From an uncultured Olsenella sp. (lineage in GTDB: Bacteria; Actinomycetota; Coriobacteriia; Coriobacteriales; Atopobiaceae): a stretch of 64,000 nucleotides of DNA. Below are positions 59,435-64,000 of the stretch, piece by piece. The notes under the pieces were generated by a model that did not search any database, was not told where the DNA came from, and saw nothing but the letters and a program-made list of their open reading frames with translations. Position 1 is the first letter of the stretch. Every line of letters starts with the position of its first letter. Made by a program: the position numbers and the translations under genes. The stretch lies in NCBI GenBank assembly GCA_934660915.1, contig CAKUIF010000004.1:157880-221879 (forward strand), read 5' to 3'.

Positions 59435-61257
59435 ACGCCAAGGCCGAGAAGGTCAACTACGGCGCGGTCATGCGCAACCTCATGAAGAGCATTCGGGACT
59501 ACAAGCCCTACACCGTGGCCACCCCCCTGCTGGTGCTCGGCGAGGTCGCCTGCGAGATGACCATCCCCTTCGTCACCGCGAACCTCATCGACACCATCAA
59601 GGTCGGCGCCACCGTGGAGGAGCTGCTCCCCACCTCGGGCCTGCTCGTGCTCCTCGCCATCACATCCCTGTTCTTCGGCGCAGCCGCCGGCATCACCTGC
59701 AGCCACGCGAGCTGCGGCTTCGCGAAGAACCTGCGCCGCGACCTCTTCTATAAGATCCAGACGTTCAGCTTCGCGAACATCGACGACTTCTCCAGCTCCT
59801 CGCTGGTCACACGCCTCACGACCGACATCACAAACGTCCAGCAGGCGTTCATGATGATGATCCGCATCGCGGTGCGCTCCCCGCTCGTGCTCATCTTCGC
59901 CTTCACGATGGCGTTCGCCATGGGCGGAAGCGTTGCCACGGTCTACCTCGTCATCATCCCCATCCTCGGCTTCGGCCTCTTCTACATCATCCACCTCGTG
60001 CGCCCGATCTTCTCCCGCGTCTTCCACAAGTACGACGCCTTAAACGAGTCCGTCGAGGAGAACGTGAGCGGGATGCGCGTGGTCAAGAGCTTCGTGCGCG
60101 AGGACTACGAGAAGTCCAAGTTCGCGCGCGCCGCACAGGACGTCTGCGCCGACTTCACCCGTGCCGAGAAGCTCCTCGCCTTCAACAACCCGATGATGAA
60201 CATCTGCGTCAACGGCGCCTTCGTGGTCATCATCTACCTGGGCTCGAAGATCATCATCACCACTCAGGGCCAGGCTTTCGACATCGGCCAGATGTCCTCG
60301 ATCTTCACCTACGGCTTCCAGATCCTCATGAGCCTCATGCAGCTCTCCATGATCTTCGTCATGGTCACGATGGCCGACGAGTCCGCGCGACGCATCAACG
60401 ACGTGCTCGAGGCAACCCCCACCATCAAGGCCCCTGCCGAGCCCATCCGCGAGGTCGCCGACGGTTCGATCGACTTCGACGGCGTGAGCTTCAAGTACTC
60501 CGCGCGCGCCGAGCGGCAGGCGCTCTCGGACATCGACCTTCACATCAAGAGCGGCGAGACGATCGGCATCATCGGCGGCACCGGCTCGGCGAAGTCCACG
60601 CTCGTCAACCTCATCGCCCGACTCTACGACGCGACCGAGGGGCGTGTGCGCGTCGGCGGCGTCGACGTTCGCGACTACGACCTCGACACCCTGCGCAAGC
60701 AGGTCGCCATGGTTCTTCAGAAGAACGTCCTGTTCTCGGGCACCATCGCAGAGAACCTTCGCTGGGGAGACCCCGACGCCACCGACGAGGAGGTCCGCGA
60801 GGCTGCGCGCCTCGCCTGCGCCGACGAGTTCGTGGACACCTTCCCCAAGGGCTACGACACCTGGATCGAGCAGGGCGGTACCAACGTCTCCGGCGGCCAG
60901 AAGCAGCGCCTGTGCATCGCGCGAGCGCTCCTGCGCCGACCGAAGGTCCTCATCCTCGACGACTCGACCTCTGCCGTCGACACGAAGACCGACGCGAAGA
61001 TCCGCGAGGGCCTCGCGAGCTACCTTCCCGACACGACGAAGCTCATCATCGCCCAGCGCATCAGCTCCGTCCAGGAGGCCGACCGCATCATCATCATGGA
61101 GGGCGGCCGCATCGCCCAGATCGGCACCCACGAGGAGCTGCTGCAGACGTCGGAGATCTACCGAGAGACGTTCAACTCTCAGAACAAGATGACCAAGGAG
61201 GGCAGCGAGGATTCCTCGGATGCCCAGGCCAAGGAAGGAGGCGAGGCCGATGAGTAA
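59419..61257 (+). CDS. ABC exporter subunit with degenerate ATP site (heterodimer partner 1)
   Basis: Type IV ABC half-transporter of 612 aa: six membrane helices (about 30-320) then one nucleotide-binding domain. Walker A is GGTGSAKST, signature VSGGQKQRLCIARAL, and Walker B ends LILDDSTSAVD, with Asp where the catalytic Glu is expected. The switch residue is Gln (IIAQRIS) instead of His. This is the non-catalytic half of a heterodimeric multidrug-type exporter. GTG 59419 has GGAGG at 7 nt; ATG 59413 is too close to the site. It overlaps the MarR gene and the partner subunit. Confidence 0.9.
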   Translation: MQKELNAKAEKVNYGAVMRNLMKSIRDYKPYTVATPLLVLGEVACEMTIPFVTANLIDTIKVGATVEELLPTSGLLVLLAITSLFFGAAAGITCSHASCGFAKNLRRDLFYKIQTFSFANIDDFSSSSLVTRLTTDITNVQQAFMMMIRIAVRSPLVLIFAFTMAFAMGGSVATVYLVIIPILGFGLFYIIHLVRPIFSRVFHKYDALNESVEENVSGMRVVKSFVREDYEKSKFARAAQDVCADFTRAEKLLAFNNPMMNICVNGAFVVIIYLGSKIIITTQGQAFDIGQMSSIFTYGFQILMSLMQLSMIFVMVTMADESARRINDVLEATPTIKAPAEPIREVADGSIDFDGVSFKYSARAERQALSDIDLHIKSGETIGIIGGTGSAKSTLVNLIARLYDATEGRVRVGGVDVRDYDLDTLRKQVAMVLQKNVLFSGTIAENLRWGDPDATDEEVREAARLACADEFVDTFPKGYDTWIEQGGTNVSGGQKQRLCIARALLRRPKVLILDDSTSAVDTKTDAKIREGLASYLPDTTKLIIAQRISSVQEADRIIIMEGGRIAQIGTHEELLQTSEIYRETFNSQNKMTKEGSEDSSDAQAKEGGEADE

Positions 61258-63166
61258 GCAGGAAGCCCAGGCAAAGCGCGCGGGCGGCGCCCGCAAGGGA
61301 ATCGCGCTGCGCCTCATCAAGACGCTCTTCTCGTTCTATCCCGTGCTTCTTCCCGCCGTCGTGGCAGGCATCGTCTTGTGCGCGATCATCAACTCCATCG
61401 GAGCCGTCTTCCTCCAGGGCGCCCTTGAGGTCATCAGCACCTCCTGGCAGACGGGCGACTGGGAGGCGGCGCGCCCCCAGATCCTGCAGCTCGCCGTGAC
61501 GCTCGGCGTCATCGACGCCGTGGGCGTCGCCTCGTCGCTCTTCTGGAACCGCAACATGGCGACGATCACGCAGGGCTCGCTCGAGAAGCTCCGCGAGAAG
61601 ATGTTCAACCGCATGCAGGACCTGCCGATCCGCTACTTCGACACGCACCAGCACGGCGACATCATGAGCCACTACACCAACGACATCGACACGCTGCGCC
61701 AGATGATCAGCCAGTCGCTGCCCAACCTGCTCATGACCGTCATCGTCATCGTCTCGGTCTTCTGCATCATGCTCTACTACTCGGTGTGGATGTGCCTCGT
61801 GATCATCGCGGGCGTCGCCTGCATGATGCTCATGACCAAGCTGCTCGGCGGACGCTCCGCCCGCAACTTCATCGCGCAGCAGAAGGAGCTCGGCGTCGTC
61901 GAGGGCCACATCGAGGAGGTCATGGGCGGCCAGAAGGTCATCAAGGCCTTCTGCCACGAGCACGCCGCCGAGGCCGACTTCGACGAGCGCAACGAGCGAC
62001 TCTTCGAGGTCTCCCAGAAGGCCAACATGTACGCCAACATCCTCATGCCCATCATCATGAACCTGGGCAACCTCCTCTACGTGCTGGTCGCCCTCGCCGG
62101 CGGCGTCCTTCTTGCCCTTGAGGTCCCCAACCTCTCGATCTCGGGCCTGCCGCTGACCATCGCCGTGGTCGTTCCCTTCCTCAACATGACCAAGCAGTTC
62201 TGCGGACAGATCGGCCAGATCTCCATGCAGATCAACGCCGTGGTCATGGGCCTCGCCGGCGCAGAGCGCATCTTTGAGCTCATCGACCAGGAGCCGGAGG
62301 TCGACGAGGGCTACGTCACGCTCGTGAACACCAAGTACAACGCGACAGGCGAGCTCGTCGAGTGCGACGAGCGCACCACCGACTGGGCTTGGAAGCACCC
62401 CCACAAGGACGGCAGCGTAACCTTCACCCCGCTCGCCGGAGACGTCCGCATGGTCGACGTCGACTTCGGATACACCCCCGACCACCAGGTCCTCAAGGGC
62501 GTCTCGGTCTACGCGAAGCCGGGCCAGAAGGTCGCCTTCGTCGGCGCGACCGGCGCGGGCAAGACGACCATCACGAACCTGATCAACCGCTTCTACGACA
62601 TCGCCGACGGCAAGATCCGCTACGACGGCATCAACGTCAACAAGATCAAGAAGGCCGACCTGCGCCGGTCGCTCGGCGTGGTCCTGCAGGACGTGAACCT
62701 GTTCACCGGAACCGTCATGGACAACATCCGCTACGGCAAGCTCGACGCCACCGACGACGAGTGCGTCGCCGCGGCCAAGCTCGCGGGCGCCGACGACTTC
62801 ATCCGCCGCTTGCCCGACGGCTACGAGACGATGCTCACGGGCAACGGCGCCCAGCTCTCGCAGGGCCAGCGTCAGCTCATTTCCATCGCCCGTGCGGCCG
62901 TCGCCGACCCGCCCGCGATGATCCTCGACGAGGCCACGAGCTCCATCGACACGCGCACCGAGGCGATCGTCCAGCGCGGCATGGACGCGCTCATGACCGG
63001 CCGCACGACCTTCGTCATCGCGCACCGCCTGTCGACCGTCCGCAACTCCGACGTGATCATCTGCCTCGACCACGGCCAGGTAATCGAGCGCGGAAGCCAC
63101 GACGAGCTCATCGCAAAGAAGGGCTACTACTACCAGCTCTACACCGGAGCCTTCGAGCTCGAGTAG
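61250..63166 (+). CDS. ABC exporter subunit with intact ATP site (heterodimer partner 2)
   Basis: Half-transporter of 638 aa. Six membrane helices are followed by an ATPase domain with Walker A GATGAGKTT, a signature reading LSQGQRQLISIARAA, Walker B MILDEATSSID with the catalytic Glu, and the switch His in VIAHRLST. An insert before the domain (EGYVTLVNTKYNATGELVECDE) distinguishes it from partner 1. ATG 61250 has GGAGG 8 nt upstream and overlaps the partner stop by 8 nt. Together they should form an asymmetric drug or lipid exporter. Confidence 0.92.
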   Translation: MSKQEAQAKRAGGARKGIALRLIKTLFSFYPVLLPAVVAGIVLCAIINSIGAVFLQGALEVISTSWQTGDWEAARPQILQLAVTLGVIDAVGVASSLFWNRNMATITQGSLEKLREKMFNRMQDLPIRYFDTHQHGDIMSHYTNDIDTLRQMISQSLPNLLMTVIVIVSVFCIMLYYSVWMCLVIIAGVACMMLMTKLLGGRSARNFIAQQKELGVVEGHIEEVMGGQKVIKAFCHEHAAEADFDERNERLFEVSQKANMYANILMPIIMNLGNLLYVLVALAGGVLLALEVPNLSISGLPLTIAVVVPFLNMTKQFCGQIGQISMQINAVVMGLAGAERIFELIDQEPEVDEGYVTLVNTKYNATGELVECDERTTDWAWKHPHKDGSVTFTPLAGDVRMVDVDFGYTPDHQVLKGVSVYAKPGQKVAFVGATGAGKTTITNLINRFYDIADGKIRYDGINVNKIKKADLRRSLGVVLQDVNLFTGTVMDNIRYGKLDATDDECVAAAKLAGADDFIRRLPDGYETMLTGNGAQLSQGQRQLISIARAAVADPPAMILDEATSSIDTRTEAIVQRGMDALMTGRTTFVIAHRLSTVRNSDVIICLDHGQVIERGSHDELIAKKGYYYQLYTGAFELE

Positions 63167-63183
63167 CGCACAGCGCTGAAGGA

Positions 63184-63244
63184 GGGCCCTCGGGCAACTT
63201 GTGGCAAGAAGGACTGCGACCGCAAGTTGCCCGGGGGCCCTTTC
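63184..63244 (+). terminator. Terminator of the MarR-ABC operon
   Basis: GGGCCC and CGGGCAACTTG pair with CAAGTTGCCCG and GGGCCC around a 24-nt loop (single bulges), followed by TTTC. It lies 17 nt after the last stop. Confidence 0.85.
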
Positions 63245-63315
63245 GTGTCGAGACGATGCGCCCGGGCAATGCTATTCTTTAGAGCCTTTTGCAAATGGTA
63301 CGGACGAGGAGTCGA

Positions 63316-63927
63316 ATGGACCTTATTGCCAAGCTGGCCGATGAGCTCAAGCTGAAGGAGGCCGACGTCGAGGCGGCGGTCAAGCTCATAGACGAGGGGA
63401 ACACCATCCCCTTCATCGCGCGCTACCGCAAAGAGGCGACGGGCGGCATGGACGACGTCGCGCTCCGCGCCCTTGAGGAACGCCTTTCCTACCTGCGCAA
63501 CCTCGAGGAGCGCAAGCAGGACGTCATCGCCCTCATCGACGGGCAGGGCAAGCTCACCGACGAGCTCAGGTCCCAGATCGCGGAGGCGGCGACGCTGCAG
63601 CGCGTGCTCGACCTGTACAAGCCCTTCCGCAAGAAGCGCCTCACCCGCGCCCAGAAGGCGCGCGAGGCCGGGCTCGAGCCGCTTGCGAACATGATCATCA
63701 TGCAGGCGTCCGCCAAGGGGTCGGCGCTCGACGAGGCGGCGGCCTTTGTCAACGAGGAGGCCGGCTTCGACACGCCCGAGAAGGCCCTCGCCGGCGCTTC
63801 GGACATCGTGGCAGAGACCATAGCCGAGGACCCGGAGAACGTCTCCGAGCTGCGTGCGTTCACCAGGAGCACCGCAGACATCGTCGTCGAGGCGACCGAC
63901 GCGGCCGAAAAGACCCCCTACGAGTGA
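63316..63927 (+). pseudogene. tex: tex, N-terminal fragment cut by an IS3-family element
   Basis: N-terminal part of the Tex/YhgF-type RNA-binding protein, normally about 700 aa with TexN, YqgF-like, helix-hairpin-helix and S1 domains. Here 203 codons of the TexN region remain: EGNTIPFIARYRKEATGGMDD, LDLYKPFRKKRLTRAQKAREAGLEPLA and a segment ending EKTPYE. The TGA stop at 63925-63927 consists of the first bases of the inserted element. ATG 63316 follows GAGGAG. The remainder should lie beyond the element, outside the window. Confidence 0.85.
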
Positions 63928-64000
63928 ACTGCGTCCCAAAACTTGGACTCGATAAATAAGGACCTAGGCGGCCATGGACCGGAGCCGGAACTCCTCCGGC
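63925..64000 (-). mobile_element. End of an IS3-family insertion sequence
   Basis: Starts with TGAACTGCGTCCCAAAACTT, which fits the TG-ended terminal repeats of IS3/IS150-group elements (TG-N3-TG-N-CCC-AAAA-GTTGG type). The element continues past the right edge, so only one end can be seen. Its transposase reads on the minus strand, towards this end. Confidence 0.75.
63964..64000 (-). CDS. 3' end of IS3-family transposase (OrfB), partial
   Basis: Twelve codons remain before the TAG at 63966-63964: P-E-E-F-R-L-R-S-M-A-A-stop. This matches the usual C-terminus of IS3-family OrfB (SP-x-E-(Y/F)-R). It lies about 37 nt inside the element end, as expected. Confidence 0.6.
   Translation of the reverse strand, partial: PEEFRLRSMAA

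Overview
The window looks like a chromosomal segment of a high-GC gut actinobacterium of the class Coriobacteriia, most likely Collinsella or a close relative. This is inferred from protein content and style: Tat-exported lipoproteins, a long-tailed Rho, a RecJ-RecQ fusion, Coriobacteria-type small proteins and GC-rich codons. It was not confirmed by a database search. The first 35 kb is almost entirely minus-strand housekeeping DNA.

Layout. 0-12.5 kb: the 5' part of an amino-acid-type ABC binding lipoprotein, a VanZ-like protein with an unknown exported partner, rho, a tandem-MarR regulator, argS, pncB with a small tail-anchored protein, a PflX-like radical SAM protein and a TagO/WecA-type glycosyl-phosphotransferase. 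12.5-24 kb: a probable 6S RNA, ilvA behind tRNA-Ala(CGC), a lone ABC ATPase, an AbiEi/DUF559-like nuclease gene set between clusters of a 13-bp palindrome, a GT2-GtrA glycosyltransferase, and the branched-chain amino acid operon ilvD-ilvB-ilvN-ilvC. 24-35.4 kb: infC-rpmI-rplT, ferritin, tRNA-Leu(CAA), a glyoxalase-like hydrolase, relA/spoT, a RecJ-RecQ fusion, secD and tgt. 35.4-49.5 kb: HPr, a coiled-coil membrane protein, queA, a cation/proton antiporter, DegV, a MITE-like inverted repeat, a short-chain dehydrogenase, queH, an SPFH protein, a nitroreductase, a DUF3267-like protease, a MetRS-like synthetase, a REP-type inverted repeat and a hydrolase-GNAT fusion. 49.5-57 kb: the phosphate regulon pstS-pstC-pstA-pstB-pstB-phoU-phoB-phoR behind a cluster of TTACAA sites. 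57-64 kb: a second AbiEi/DUF559-like gene with its own distinct repeat family, a MarR regulator with a heterodimeric ABC exporter, and a tex gene cut by an IS3-family element at the right edge.

How the genes work together. tgt, queA and queH supply the last three steps of queuosine synthesis. ilvDBNC plus ilvA cover most of isoleucine/valine synthesis. The pho/pst block forms one sensing and uptake unit. The most unusual signal is that two diverged members of one orphan nuclease-like family each sit inside a private family of interspersed inverted repeats (15.3-16.8 kb and 57.1-58.8 kb). A gene-free inverted-repeat element at 41.5 kb may be related.
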